64,000 bases of DNA from Litchfieldia salsa (GTDB lineage: Bacteria > Bacillota > Bacilli > Bacillales > Bacillaceae_L): the NCBI RefSeq assembly GCF_900104555.1, contig NZ_FNJU01000001.1, positions 1 through 64,000 of the forward strand, in the 5' to 3' direction. Positions 8,260 to 17,490 of the stretch are shown here, in pieces. The position numbers and the translations under genes were made by a program. How positions within the stretch are numbered: position 1 is the first letter of the stretch; the number at the start of each line of letters is the position of its first letter. Under the pieces are notes generated by a model. That model had not been told where the DNA came from, made no database searches, and saw nothing but the letters and a program-made list of their open reading frames with translations.

Positions 8260-9279
8260 TTAACGATGATCTCTTGACTTATTTTTAAATAAATCGATAT
8301 GATCTAATGCTTTCCCAGTTCCAATTGCCACACAATCAAGTGGATCTTCTGCAATTAAGACTGGCATACTTGTTTCTTCACTAATCACTTTATCTAGGTT
8401 ACGCAATAATGCGCCCCCACCTGTTAAAACGATCCCACGATCCATAATGTCCGCAGCCAGTTCTGGTGGCGTTTTTTCAAGCGTATTCTTCACCGATTCG
8501 ACAATCGCATACACAGTATCATGAAGAGCTCCTGAAATTTCTTCAGCAGTTATTTCTATGGTTTTTGGAAGTCCAGTTAATAAATCACGGCCACGAATCT
8601 CCATGTTATCAACACCTTCAGGTGAACCAGCAGAACCAATTTCAACCTTAATAGCCTCTGATGTACGATCACCAATCATCAGGTTATAGGTTTTACGGAT
8701 ATACTGAATGATTGATTCATCCATTTCATCACCAGCAACACGGATGGATTGACTTGTCACAATACCTCCAAGAGAAATAATTGCTACCTCAGTCGTTCCA
8801 CCACCAATATCAACAACCATACTTCCAGTTGGTTCCCAAACTGGTAAATTAGCTCCGATTGCAGCTGCAAATGGTTCTTCAATTGTATAAGCATCTCTTG
8901 CACCTGCTTGTCTAGTCGCATCAATGACCGCACGTTCTTCAACTGCTGTAATTCCTGATGGTACGCAGATCATCACATACGGCTTACGAGCAAAATAACC
9001 TTTTTTAACAGCTTGTCTTATGTAATATTTCATCATCGTTGCTGTTGTTTCATAGTCAGCGATTACGCCATCCTTCATCGGACGAAGAGCGACAACATTT
9101 CCTGGTGTACGACCAATCATATTTTTCGCATCATTTCCAACAGCGACAATATTTTTTGTGTCTGTTTGAAGAGCAACAACTGACGGCTCTCTTACAACAA
9201 TACCTCTTCCTTTAACAAATACTAATGTGTTAGCAGTTCCTAAATCTATACCAAGGTCCTTTGTACCTATTCCAAACAT
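8260..9279 (-). CDS. mreB: Rod shape-determining protein MreB
   Basis: A bacterial actin that guides lateral cell-wall synthesis. The 339-residue protein has the actin-fold phosphate motif DLGTANT (residues 12-18), [18 protein letters not shown] and [12 protein letters not shown]. The frame is open to 9333, but the ATG at 9279 gives the standard [14 protein letters not shown] start and is preceded by AAGGAAG; the upstream extension is not typical of MreB. It is the first gene of mreBCD-minCD. A TATAAT-like -10 lies upstream near 9365-9370, but with a poor -35. Confidence 0.96.
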   Translation of the reverse strand: MFGIGTKDLGIDLGTANTLVFVKGRGIVVREPSVVALQTDTKNIVAVGNDAKNMIGRTPGNVVALRPMKDGVIADYETTATMMKYYIRQAVKKGYFARKPYVMICVPSGITAVEERAVIDATRQAGARDAYTIEEPFAAAIGANLPVWEPTGSMVVDIGGGTTEVAIISLGGIVTSQSIRVAGDEMDESIIQYIRKTYNLMIGDRTSEAIKVEIGSAGSPEGVDNMEIRGRDLLTGLPKTIEITAEEISGALHDTVYAIVESVKNTLEKTPPELAADIMDRGIVLTGGGALLRNLDKVISEETSMPVLIAEDPLDCVAIGTGKALDHIDLFKNKSRDHR

Positions 9280-9394
9280 AAAATGTATCTTCCTTTCTGA
9301 TACGAAAATCCTAAAAAGTGATTTTTCATTCATTACATACTCTCAAAAACCCATAACCATTATTATATCGTAACCCTCTGAAAAAAAATAGGGG

Positions 9395-10084
9395 TTATAA
9401 ATACCCTTTTTCTTTTAAGCTAACATATTTATGTTCACCGATGATGATATGATCTAATACTTCAATACCAATTATTTTACCACATTCAACAAGTCTTTTT
9501 GTCACATCAATATCTTCTCGGCTTGGGGTGGGATCCCCTGAGGGGTGGTTATGCAGTGCAATAATCGATGCAGCAGAGCGTTTAAAAGCTTCTTTGAACA
9601 CCTCGCGCGGGTGTACTATGGAGGCATTTAAGCTACCTATAAAGATGGTCTGTTTAGCAAGCACTTGATTCTTTGTGTTTAAATATAAACAAACGAAATG
9701 CTCCTGTGTGAGAAATCGCATTTCTTCCATCAGATAGTTAGCACCGTCTTCTGGAGATCTAATCACATATCGATCTTCATACTGAAGTCGCCCAATCCTT
9801 CTGCCTAATTCAACCGAGGCCATAATTTGAATGGCCTTTGCTGGGCCAATCCCTTTAATGCTTGTAATTTCTTCAACAGTCGCTTCCTTAAGTAGTCTCA
9901 ACCCTTCAAATTGATTTAATAATCGATTTGAAAGCTGTAGCACACTTTCCTCTTTCGTTCCTGTGCGAAGAATAATTGCAAGCAGTTCGTGATTTGATAG
10001 ACTTTCTGGTCCTTCTGATAACAGTCTTTCCCGTGGTCGTTCATCAATAGGAAAATCGCGGATCATTAATGAAGATGAATTCAA
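9395..10084 (-). CDS. radC: RadC/YsxA JAB (MPN) domain protein
   Basis: A widespread protein of uncertain function, long called a DNA repair protein although that role is doubted. It has an N-terminal helix-hairpin-helix (SIKGIGPAKAI, residues 75-85) and a C-terminal JAB/MPN domain with complete metal motif residues His178, His180 and Asp191 in HNHPSGDPTPSREDID. At 229 residues it has normal length. The start is TTG at 10084, 8 bases after a GGGAGG site; this fits the spacing better than the internal ATG (MIRDFP). It lies between maf and mreB as in B. subtilis. Confidence 0.94.
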   Translation of the reverse strand: MNSSSLMIRDFPIDERPRERLLSEGPESLSNHELLAIILRTGTKEESVLQLSNRLLNQFEGLRLLKEATVEEITSIKGIGPAKAIQIMASVELGRRIGRLQYEDRYVIRSPEDGANYLMEEMRFLTQEHFVCLYLNTKNQVLAKQTIFIGSLNASIVHPREVFKEAFKRSAASIIALHNHPSGDPTPSREDIDVTKRLVECGKIIGIEVLDHIIIGEHKYVSLKEKGYL

Positions 10085-10152
10085 GATTTGTTCCTCCCTT
10101 TTAAAAATAAAAAAGGTTAAGGAATTTGAGAAATTTCATGTATTGCAACAAA

Positions 10153-10722
10153 CTAGATAATGTAGCCTGCTTTTTTTAATTCGCGAATGGTACGTGAAAT
10201 AGGAAGTCCAACCACTGAGAAATAATCACCGTTGATGCCTTTAACGAGTACCGAGCCTAATTCTTGAATTCCGTATGAACCTGCTTTATCCTTCGGCTCA
10301 CCACTACTAATATAAGCAGCTATTTCCGATTCTGATAACTCCCAAAACGTCACATCTGTTCGTTCAAAAAAAGTCACCCTGGATGTTCCAGTTAATATGG
10401 CAACCCCTGTATATACCTGATGTGTCTGATTTGAAAGCATTCTAAGCATTCGGAATGAGTCTTCTTCATTTTTAGGCTTTCCCAAAACCTCATTTTGAAA
10501 AACAACAACCGTGTCTGAACCTATGACAAAAGCATCACGATGATGTCTAGCAACATCCTCTGCTTTTTGTAGGGCCAAAGACATGACAATTTTTTCTGGA
10601 GTCATCGTGTTGTCTACGATTTCCTCAATTTCACTAACGATTACATCAAATTCAAGCTGAAGATTACTAAGAAGTTCTTTTCTTCGTGGAGAACCTGAGG
10701 CTAAGATGAGGCGTTGTTGCAT
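10153..10722 (-). CDS. maf: Maf-family nucleoside triphosphate pyrophosphatase
   Basis: Maf proteins hydrolyse modified or pyrimidine nucleoside triphosphates such as dTTP and UTP, and overexpression blocks septation in B. subtilis. The 189-residue product has the N-terminal signature ASGSPRRKELL (residues 8-18), the catalytic-region GSDTVVV, and DKAGSYGIQ, which together match the YhdE/Maf type. It is followed by radC after about 70 bases and preceded by its own promoter at 10772-10800, with the spoIIB terminator upstream of that. Confidence 0.95.
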   Translation of the reverse strand: MQQRLILASGSPRRKELLSNLQLEFDVIVSEIEEIVDNTMTPEKIVMSLALQKAEDVARHHRDAFVIGSDTVVVFQNEVLGKPKNEEDSFRMLRMLSNQTHQVYTGVAILTGTSRVTFFERTDVTFWELSESEIAAYISSGEPKDKAGSYGIQELGSVLVKGINGDYFSVVGLPISRTIRELKKAGYII

Positions 10723-10771
10723 TTAAATCACCCTTTATTATTTTTTTCGAAAGAATGGAAGATACTCCAAT

Positions 10772-10800
10772 ATCGTATCAAATTACGTGTAACTAGACAA
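10772..10800 (-). promoter_or_regulatory. Probable sigma-A promoter of maf
   Basis: On the minus strand, -35 TTGTCT (10795-10800) and -10 TACGAT (10772-10777) have a 17-base spacer. It lies between the spoIIB terminator and the maf start. Confidence 0.6.
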
Positions 10801-10862
10801 TTTTGGAAAACCCATTTTTCACAGATGTTTCTATTGTAAAACATTCACGAGTTTTTATCCGT

Positions 10863-10892
10863 AAAAAAGGAACTATTGCTAGTCCCTTTTTT
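10863..10892 (-). terminator. Terminator of spoIIB
   Basis: Arms AAAAAAGGAACTA and TAGTCCCTTTTTT form a short hairpin with a T-run on the minus strand just after the spoIIB stop. Confidence 0.75.
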
Positions 10893-10905
10893 ATTTACTA
10901 TTTAA

Positions 10906-12033
10906 TTAAGACAGAGAAAGTTTCCATTCTTGATAAAACTGAAAAGCATTAAGTAGTTCTTGTTGTGATTTCATTAACGCAGCCTCATCATTTGATTTCT
11001 TATAAGCATTTAATTGATCATACGCATTGGTTAATGATGTTGAGAATGATTTCATACTAGCGCTCATGTCATCATTCACTTTTCCTTTCAACCCATCTTG
11101 AAGTTTGGAGATTGATGTCCATTGATCATCTGAAATGGACTTAGCTGTAAATGCAGTTGATGATAGTGCTGATAATTGTGTGAATAAGGCTTGGCCTTCT
11201 TTAATATAAGTAGCATCATTTTCATTGACCTTTGAATAACTTCCCCCCGCCACCTCTACAACCTTATGATAGGGTTCTTTCCCTGACTCAGCTTGATAAA
11301 GAGTACCAATCGGCTTAATAACTTCTTTATCAGTTCCAATCCCAACTACCACTGTATAAGAACCGTCTATTTCGACCGAAGAAGCTGGAAATCCGCTTTG
11401 CTTAATCTTAGCAACTAAATCATTTACGCCCTCTTTATTTTGGTAAACACCTTCTTGAGCATAAGCTATATTCAAAGGTGGAAGCTCAATGGCCGCATTT
11501 CCTGCTGTGTTACCATTCCCTTGTTCACCATCAGACGCTGAAGCATCACCACTATCAGCTGGTGCTACTGTAGGCGTTCCAATCGCTTGTTGATGTTCAT
11601 CTCCTGACATAAGATTCAGAATCATCGCACCTAATCCTAAACCAACAATTACTGCTAGAAAGATGGATAATAATAGCGTTTTTATTGCAGAAGAAGGACC
11701 TCGATTAAAGCTAGATGTTTTCGGAGTTGCCTTTTTAAAATAAGGATTTCCTTTTTTTGATTTATTTCGAACATCTTCAATTTGCACAACCTTTATAGGA
11801 TCAGCACTTTTTGAAGCTTGACTCTCATCTGGTAGTACCCATGAAAATTCGTCATTTTCTTCCTCTTCCTTCGCAGCTGCCGTTTCTTTCTTATAAGTAA
11901 ATGGTCGAAGAATTTCCTCTTCAGTAGAATTACTAGAATCAACATCTTGCTTCATTCCACTGTCAGCTTCATCTCCAAATCTTCGTTCATTTCCATTAAT
12001 CTTAATCGATATCCGATTATTCCCCTTGTCCAT
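10906..12033 (-). CDS. spoIIB: SpoIIB-like sporulation protein with SPOR-like domain
   Basis: SpoIIB helps start septal peptidoglycan thinning and engulfment. The 375-residue protein has a charged cytoplasmic N-terminal region, one membrane segment (about residues 117-140), a Gly/Ala/Asp-rich linker, and a SPOR-like repeat (about 188-255) with QEGVYQNKEGVNDLVAKI and GSYTVVVGIG. SPOR domains bind denuded glycan at septa. The position next to maf and radC matches B. subtilis spoIIB. Sequence conservation in this family is low, so the call rests on architecture and synteny. Confidence 0.85.
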   Translation of the reverse strand: MDKGNNRISIKINGNERRFGDEADSGMKQDVDSSNSTEEEILRPFTYKKETAAAKEEEENDEFSWVLPDESQASKSADPIKVVQIEDVRNKSKKGNPYFKKATPKTSSFNRGPSSAIKTLLLSIFLAVIVGLGLGAMILNLMSGDEHQQAIGTPTVAPADSGDASASDGEQGNGNTAGNAAIELPPLNIAYAQEGVYQNKEGVNDLVAKIKQSGFPASSVEIDGSYTVVVGIGTDKEVIKPIGTLYQAESGKEPYHKVVEVAGGSYSKVNENDATYIKEGQALFTQLSALSSTAFTAKSISDDQWTSISKLQDGLKGKVNDDMSASMKSFSTSLTNAYDQLNAYKKSNDEAALMKSQQELLNAFQFYQEWKLSLS

Positions 12034-12162
12034 TTCTTCACCGCCCTTAAAATACTAGAACCCTCTAACACTTTCTATCATCCTAGCATACTCAGAAAAA
12101 AAAATAACAAGACATTTGTCGACTTAAGTGTGAAGGTTTTCGTCAAATTTTTTAAGAGGCAC

Positions 12163-12300
12163 AAGAAAAGCGCAAGCGCCTTGTTCAGCCCCGACAGGCA
12201 TAAGGCGAATCACGCAGGAAGTCTTGACTTCTGAAGTGATTTGACTTATGACCCCGAGGGGCTAGGCGCTGGAGCTAGACACAAAAACTAGTTCAAATTT
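12163..12300 (+). repeat. Dispersed repeat family A, copy 2
   Basis: GAAAAGCGCAAGCGCC at the left and GGCGCTGGAGCTAGACAC at the right can pair. Nested arms are CATAAG/CTTATG, AATCAC/GTGATT (12208-12213, 12236-12241) and GAAGTC/GACTTC (12218-12223, 12226-12231). It lies 20 bases beyond the pilO terminator, in the same orientation as the copies at 1 and 47400. With the terminator it accounts for most of the spoIIB-pilO gap. Confidence 0.85.
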
Positions 12301-12320
12301 GTTAAATATTCTTATCTATT

Positions 12321-12350
12321 AAAAAAAGAGACCCATATTTAGGGGTCTCC
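12321..12350 (-). terminator. Terminator of the pilus operon (after pilO)
   Basis: On the minus strand GAGACCC and GGGTCTC form a stem with an 8-base loop, followed by seven Ts, 12 bases past the pilO stop. Confidence 0.9.
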
Positions 12351-12362
12351 TGCAAGTGTATT

Positions 12363-13154
12363 TTATTCATCTTCTTCAGATGTATTAACGAACAATGGAT
12401 TTTTCTTTTCACTTGGGTCCGGGTAGTTCACTTTTGGTGCTTCTACGGCAAGCTCTGGATATGCTGGCATATAGAAGGTTGATAGTGTAACCGTATAAGT
12501 TAATGGCTCATCAATGTCTTCTTGTGCGACCGAGACCACTTCGCTTTTACCCGTGAAATTAAGAGAATCCACTTTTGCAATTCTTGTTTGGTGTTCAATT
12601 AATGATAAGAACTTTTCTAATTCATAATAGCCAGGTGATTTGATCGCTATTGTGACTGTGACTTGTTTAAGTCCTTCTACTATCGTTGGATCAAACACTT
12701 CAACTTGTTCCTCGACTACTTCAGTTGTTGTTTCATTATTTTGAGGTTGTTCTTCAGTTGTTGCCTCTGCCTGTTCAGTTGTTGCAGTCGTTTGGTTTGG
12801 CTCTACTGGTGCTGGAAGTGAAAAGTCAGCTTCACTAAATGCCAAGTTTACAATCTCACTATTTGACACTGCTTCAGCTTGCTCTATATCCAGGATCAGC
12901 TGTTCTACTAGCGGAATAACTGGTATCTTTTTTTGGATTTCGGTAGAACTAACTACAGGAGTATCTGCATTAGATTGTTTTTGCTTTAATGTATCAATAA
13001 GTTTCTCCTGCATCACTACGTTTGATTCTAAACGATCAATTTCTAATTCAATAGGGTCAATTAATAGAATACTTGTTAAATAGGTCGCACCTACTATTAT
13101 TACCATACTAAAAATAAGTGTTATAATGTGTTTCTTTGTAAATCGGAGAGTCAC
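12363..13154 (-). CDS. pilO: PilO-like type IV pilus assembly protein
   Basis: PilO forms the periplasm-facing alignment complex with PilN in T4P systems; in a Gram-positive it would lie on the outer face of the membrane. The 263-residue product has a membrane segment (about residues 9-31), a coiled coil (35-62), a Thr/Glu/Gln-rich low-complexity stretch (120-150), and a C-terminal ferredoxin-like region (VTVTIAIKSPGYYELEKFLSLIEHQTR) typical of PilO. It starts with GTG at 13154 after AGGAGGGGG and follows pilN directly. It is the last gene of the operon. No pilP gene follows. Sequence divergence is high, so the call rests on architecture and order. Confidence 0.85.
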   Translation of the reverse strand: MTLRFTKKHIITLIFSMVIIVGATYLTSILLIDPIELEIDRLESNVVMQEKLIDTLKQKQSNADTPVVSSTEIQKKIPVIPLVEQLILDIEQAEAVSNSEIVNLAFSEADFSLPAPVEPNQTTATTEQAEATTEEQPQNNETTTEVVEEQVEVFDPTIVEGLKQVTVTIAIKSPGYYELEKFLSLIEHQTRIAKVDSLNFTGKSEVVSVAQEDIDEPLTYTVTLSTFYMPAYPELAVEAPKVNYPDPSEKKNPLFVNTSEEDE

Positions 13155-13820
13155 TTATTCCCCCTCCTTTTGTAATTTCTTTAACTCTTCTTCATTTAAC
13201 TTTAATTCAAATTGAGCTAAATAACGTGGTAGAACAACTTCATCTGTTTCTTCAACAGGAATGATCGTAGTCATTAAGGTTTCTAAACCAGTAAAGGGAT
13301 CAATGATTGTTTCCTCAGTAATAGTTGGAGCAGTATCCTGTAGCTCAGTTGACGTAATACTATTTACCTTTGAATCTTGCAAATAAGATGATTGGTTTAA
13401 AGTTGCTAAATAATGCGCAACTTCGGTTGTAGAATCAAACTGAACAATATAACTTACACTTGTACCACCTGTGTATGTAAATGATTGAATGAATCCACGT
13501 TCTGGTAAAAGGTTTGATAAGTGCTTAATTAATGGAACTGTTTCAACAAAATAATCATCTGCCCATTTAACAGTACGGTCTAATTTAATCACACTATTAG
13601 ATTCTTCACCCTGTGAAATGGATTGCTCTAACTTAATTCTGTCAGCCTCTAGTGTTGCTATTGAAGTTGCTAATCGTTGCTTTTCTGCATTAAGTTTGTT
13701 TTGCTCTGAAAGAATAAATGTTGCACATCCAAAAGTAACTAAAATCGCAAGTAAGATGACAGCAAACATTGCACGATTCTTTATTTGTTTTTTGGGTAAA
13801 AGATTAATTTCGACTAACAT
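13155..13820 (-). CDS. pilN: PilN-like type IV pilus assembly protein
   Basis: PilN is a bitopic membrane protein that docks onto cytoplasmic PilM through its N-terminus. The 221-residue product begins MLVEINLLPKK, containing the INLLP motif that binds PilM in characterised systems. A membrane segment (about residues 17-37) and a coiled coil (38-70) are followed by a small alpha-beta domain. Its ATG overlaps the pilM stop (TAATG) and pilO starts right after its stop, so the three are translationally linked. Confidence 0.9.
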   Translation of the reverse strand: MLVEINLLPKKQIKNRAMFAVILLAILVTFGCATFILSEQNKLNAEKQRLATSIATLEADRIKLEQSISQGEESNSVIKLDRTVKWADDYFVETVPLIKHLSNLLPERGFIQSFTYTGGTSVSYIVQFDSTTEVAHYLATLNQSSYLQDSKVNSITSTELQDTAPTITEETIIDPFTGLETLMTTIIPVEETDEVVLPRYLAQFELKLNEEELKKLQKEGE

Positions 13821-14794
13821 TATTGCACCTCTTTTAGTGCCAAACCTAATGGTAAATAATAATTAGGTGGAAGTTTTTCAATTGAATCAATGGTTGATAC
13901 AGGAATCTCATATCTCTCTATTACACGAGAAAACACATCATTACTATAAGGATGATCACCACTAAAAAGGATCTTAGTTACAGATTCTTTCCCCTTCATT
14001 AGAGAATATTGATAAAAATTTAACACATGATCAATTTCACGATAAATTTCCTCAATAATGCCTTCTAATGAGCGTTCAGAATTCCCCCATTTAATTTCAG
14101 CATTTGAACCTGCTCGATTTTGTTGTATCTCCCAATCCTCAATCGTTGTCTCCAGTGGTAAATGTCTCATAAAGATTGGAATATGCTGATAAAAAATACT
14201 TAAATTTACAGTTTGTAAATCAAATTGTATAAGAAGGATATGATCTTTCAAATTTGTTTTATCACTATAATCAAATAATCGATACATACATAGTGGTGAA
14301 ATATCAGCCGCTATTGGTTTAAGTGAGACCTCTTGTAATAATGCTGAATAAGCATTAGCTAAATCTTCAGGAGCAGCAAAAAGAAGGATTTCTTTTTTGT
14401 CATCATTCTCCGATAATTTCTTTATATCAAGAACAGGCTCATCGAAAGGCAAGTGTATAGTGGATCCTAGTTCAGAATATAAATAACCGACAATCTCGTC
14501 ATCCTTTATATCAATTGGAACCACAATTTTCCGGATAACTACAGAAGAATCCGGAATTGTAAAGCGAACCTGACGCTTAGAAATTCCCCATTCAGAAACA
14601 CATTCCTCTAAAATCAATTTAAGTGTATCACGCTCAATAATTTTCCCCTCATCAATAATACCCGATGGTAAATAATGTTCACGGTATTTCTGAACAACTA
14701 GTGGTGAAGACTGTTTAACTCCGACATAACGGATTACATGGTCTTTGATGATGATGTTTGCAATTTGATTTGAAGTAAAAAGTTCAAAAGCCAT
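13820..14794 (-). CDS. pilM: PilM-like type IV pilus actin-fold protein
   Basis: PilM is a cytoplasmic actin-like protein that binds PilN and links the assembly ATPases to the membrane platform. The 324-residue sequence follows the PilM layout: IANIIIKDHVIRYVGVK at the start, RQVRFTIPDSSVVIRKIVVP (the SHS2/1C region), a LIQFDLQTVNLSIFYQH nucleotide-fold strand, and KILFSGDHPYSNDV near the C-terminus. Phosphate-loop motifs are weaker than in Gram-negative PilM. It lies between the prepilin peptidase gene and pilN. Confidence 0.88.
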   Translation of the reverse strand: MAFELFTSNQIANIIIKDHVIRYVGVKQSSPLVVQKYREHYLPSGIIDEGKIIERDTLKLILEECVSEWGISKRQVRFTIPDSSVVIRKIVVPIDIKDDEIVGYLYSELGSTIHLPFDEPVLDIKKLSENDDKKEILLFAAPEDLANAYSALLQEVSLKPIAADISPLCMYRLFDYSDKTNLKDHILLIQFDLQTVNLSIFYQHIPIFMRHLPLETTIEDWEIQQNRAGSNAEIKWGNSERSLEGIIEEIYREIDHVLNFYQYSLMKGKESVTKILFSGDHPYSNDVFSRVIERYEIPVSTIDSIEKLPPNYYLPLGLALKEVQ

Positions 14795-14817
14795 TATGAT
14801 AACCCCTTATAGTAAAA

Positions 14818-15582
14818 TCATGAAACAACAATTGTTATATACCAGTTAATAATATCTTGTCCGAAATAATAGGCTAATAGAGTACCTAACACAATTGCTG
14901 GTCCAAAAGGCATTGGTTTTCCTCGTTTGACCTTCCCTGTCACCATTCCAATTAATCCTATTAAAGTACCGATAATAGTAGCTAAGAAAAATGAGAGGAG
15001 GGTTAACTTCCAGCCTAAAACTAGACCTAGAACTGCATAAAGTTTTATATCTCCACCACCCATACCACCTCTACTAACAAGTGCAATAATAAAAAGTAAT
15101 GTGAAGCCCACCAAACTGCCTAAAAGCATATCCCACCATGGAGTTAAAGGGATAAATACTCTCTCAATTAAAAAGAGTGGTGCAAAAAACAATAAAACTT
15201 TATCTGGTATAATCATGTATTTAAGATCTGACACAAAAATGATCATTAACAATGAAACCAATGTCCATGAAACGATCAATTCCTTTGACCATCCCACCAA
15301 CAATGGTGAAATCGTAAAAAGAATTGCTGTCACCATTTCAACAGAAGGATATAAAGGAGAAATACGTATAAAACATTTTTTACAAGAACCTTTTTGATAT
15401 AAATATGATAATAAGGGAATTAGTTCCTTAACTGTAAGTTCGTGTCTACAATTCGGGCATGCTGAACGTGGAAAAACAATTGATTCAGCTTTTGGTATTC
15501 TTAAACCCACTACATTGTAAAATGATCCTAAAACTATACCTAGAATAAATATATATACATGATATAAATCTAATAAATCCAT
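14818..15582 (-). CDS. comC: Prepilin peptidase/N-methyltransferase (ComC/PilD, A24)
   Basis: A bifunctional membrane aspartyl protease that cuts type IV prepilin leaders after the Gly and methylates the new N-terminus. The 254-residue product has the cytoplasmic cysteine pairs Cys42/Cys45 and Cys67/Cys70, then catalytic Asp119 (SDLKYMIIPD) and Asp178 (GGGDIK) within polytopic segments. In B. subtilis the homologue comC sits at this locus between folC and spoIIB and serves the ComG competence pseudopilus. Here it is embedded in a pilus operon, so it may process both pilus and ComG pilins. It is separated from the pilin gene by a terminator-like hairpin. Confidence 0.95.
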   Translation of the reverse strand: MDLLDLYHVYIFILGIVLGSFYNVVGLRIPKAESIVFPRSACPNCRHELTVKELIPLLSYLYQKGSCKKCFIRISPLYPSVEMVTAILFTISPLLVGWSKELIVSWTLVSLLMIIFVSDLKYMIIPDKVLLFFAPLFLIERVFIPLTPWWDMLLGSLVGFTLLFIIALVSRGGMGGGDIKLYAVLGLVLGWKLTLLSFFLATIIGTLIGLIGMVTGKVKRGKPMPFGPAIVLGTLLAYYFGQDIINWYITIVVS

Positions 15583-15599
15583 TGAAAAACCTCTCAGTT

Positions 15600-15632
15600 A
15601 AAATGATAACCCTCATTAGAGGGTTATCATTT
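15600..15632. terminator. Hairpin terminator between major pilin and comC
   Basis: Arms AAAATGATAACCCTC and GAGGGTTATCATTTT flank a short loop, 15 bases after the pilin stop. The stem is strong, but the minus-strand T-tract is short (ATTTTAAC), so partial readthrough to comC is plausible. Confidence 0.75.
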
Positions 15633-15646
15633 TATTTTCTTTACGA

Positions 15647-16114
15647 TTATCTTATTAAAGTTTCTATTTGAGTTTCTGAAAGTGCAGCACCTTTAACATG
15701 AGCAGGTGAAAGTCCAGGTTGAGCATAATCTTCTGTTGATGGATGTGCATCAATACTAAAAGTAAGTGCACCACCATTTTTAGTAATTGTTAATTCAAAA
15801 GCATCCGATTTATCAAGATAACCTTCAAAACCAGTATTTCCTGTTGGAAGATAGCTTAGTGAACCATCAGCAGCTTTAGTGATTTTTAAAGTGTTCGCAG
15901 AAGGGTCGAAAGTTGGGCCTTCAGATGCGATATATAACTTAGCTGAACCTATAATCTGAGATGCTTCAGTTAAATCAGCTTTTCTCTCAGAATTAGCAAT
16001 AATGTTCCCAATTGCAGGCACTGCTATCGCAGCAATAATCCCCAAAATCACAATAACCGCTAGTAACTCGATTAATGTCAAACCTTTTTGATTTTTCAAT
16101 ATTTTCTTCATCAT
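15647..16114 (-). CDS. pilA: Major type IV pilin (PilA-like)
   Basis: Probable main subunit of the pilus. The 155-residue prepilin has the class III signal KG|LTLIELLAVIVILGIIAAIAVPAI: cleavage is predicted after Gly11, and Glu16 is the conserved Glu at position +5. Leu rather than Phe follows the cut. The C-terminal domain is small and Cys-free. Two adjacent ATGs precede KKILK; I use the first (16114), after an AGGAGA site. It has its own promoter-like sequence at 16166-16171 and a hairpin behind it, so it can be expressed independently of the operon, as expected for a subunit needed in excess. Confidence 0.93.
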   Translation of the reverse strand: MMKKILKNQKGLTLIELLAVIVILGIIAAIAVPAIGNIIANSERKADLTEASQIIGSAKLYIASEGPTFDPSANTLKITKAADGSLSYLPTGNTGFEGYLDKSDAFELTITKNGGALTFSIDAHPSTEDYAQPGLSPAHVKGAALSETQIETLIR

Positions 16115-16165
16115 TCTCCCGTTCTCTCCTTTTATAAATAGGTATTAGTACTTAATTACTACTCT

Positions 16166-16195
16166 ATTATAATGGTAAACTCCGTAAAATTCACC
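16166..16195 (-). promoter_or_regulatory. Candidate sigma-A promoter of the major pilin gene
   Basis: A perfect TATAAT on the minus strand (16166-16171) lies about 50 bases upstream of the pilin start. The best -35 is GTGAAT about 18 bases further upstream, a weak match. Confidence 0.5.
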
Positions 16196-16284
16196 ATATT
16201 TTTCATATATTTTTAATAATTTTTCCAAAACTGTCAAAAAGCGACATGAACACTGCTGCTTTTGCATGGTATAATAGACTCATT

Positions 16285-17490
16285 TTATTGGATATGGTTA
16301 AACATATCAAACATTGGTACCATAATTGCTAGTACGATTGTACCAACAATACCCGCTAAAAAGACGATCATTAATGGCTCGATTAATGATTTAAGTGAGT
16401 CAGTTGTATTCTCTACATCCTCTTCATAAAAATCTGCTACTTTTCCTAGCATTTCATCTAATGAACCAGTGCTTTCCCCGATCATAATCATTTGAGTAAT
16501 TAATGGTGGAAACACCCAATGCTTTTTCATTGGCTCTGTTAGTGATTGACCTTCCTCTAATGAAGAACGAGCATCCTTAATAACAGCACTTATCACTTCG
16601 TTCCCAACAACATTTTCTACGATTGCCAATGCTTGTAAGATCGGAACAGAACTTGTCATTAATGAACTTAATGTTCTCGTCATCCTTGCCAACGCTGCTT
16701 TTTGAAGCAGTTTACCAAAAATCGGCATTTTCAAGACAATTAAATCCATATAATATCTAGACCTTTGCTGCTGTCTTAACAATGCTAAACCTAATATGAC
16801 TCCAAATACAATTATTAAGATTAGCCACCAAAAAGTTTGCATAAACTCACTGGCTCCAAGGACAAACTTCGTAATAGCTGGAAGTTCAGCCCCGAAATCA
16901 GCAAACATCCCCACAAATGTTGGTACAACTCCAATTAGAAGAAAGATAACAACACCAATCGCAACAACACCAATAACAGCAGGATAAGCTAATGCAGATT
17001 TAACCTTAGATCTTGTCTTATGCTGTTTTTCAAAGTGGACAGCTAATCGCTCTAATGTCTCATCAAGACTTCCCCCAATTTCACCAACACGTACCATATT
17101 AATAAAAAGATTAGAAAAAATCTTTTTATGTTTACTTACTGCCGATGAAAGAGAGTTACCATCACGAATGTCTTCCTCTACTTCACCCAATACCTTGCTA
17201 AGGGCTTTACTATTCGTTTGACTTGCTAATATGTTTATAGAATCAACAACCGTAACCCCCGCCTTAATGAGGGTCGCAAATTGCCTTAAGAAGATAACAA
17301 AATCCTGGAGCTTCACAGGGTTTCCAATTGAAATATCCTTTGTGAGGAAGGTTTCTGGCACTTCCTCCATATTTAATACTCGAATTCCATCTTCACGAAG
17401 CTTTATGACAGCTTCTTTTTTCGTTTTACTAGTAATGACACCAGACTTTTTCCCAGTCTTATCCCGACCTTGATATTTATAACGTGGCAT
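16285..17490 (-). CDS. pilC: Type IV pilus inner-membrane platform protein PilC
   Basis: PilC/GspF proteins form the membrane platform on which the assembly ATPase works. The 401-residue product begins PRYKYQGRDKTGKKSGVI, the usual start, and has two repeated T2SSF domains: one with FLRQFATLIKAGVTVVDSI and one with RMTRTLSSLMTSSVPILQAL. Membrane segments lie around residues 170-190, 215-240 and 370-395. It starts inside the pilT stop codon (TAATG). A non-coding gap with the pilin promoter follows. Confidence 0.95.
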   Translation of the reverse strand: MPRYKYQGRDKTGKKSGVITSKTKKEAVIKLREDGIRVLNMEEVPETFLTKDISIGNPVKLQDFVIFLRQFATLIKAGVTVVDSINILASQTNSKALSKVLGEVEEDIRDGNSLSSAVSKHKKIFSNLFINMVRVGEIGGSLDETLERLAVHFEKQHKTRSKVKSALAYPAVIGVVAIGVVIFLLIGVVPTFVGMFADFGAELPAITKFVLGASEFMQTFWWLILIIVFGVILGLALLRQQQRSRYYMDLIVLKMPIFGKLLQKAALARMTRTLSSLMTSSVPILQALAIVENVVGNEVISAVIKDARSSLEEGQSLTEPMKKHWVFPPLITQMIMIGESTGSLDEMLGKVADFYEEDVENTTDSLKSLIEPLMIVFLAGIVGTIVLAIMVPMFDMFNHIQ

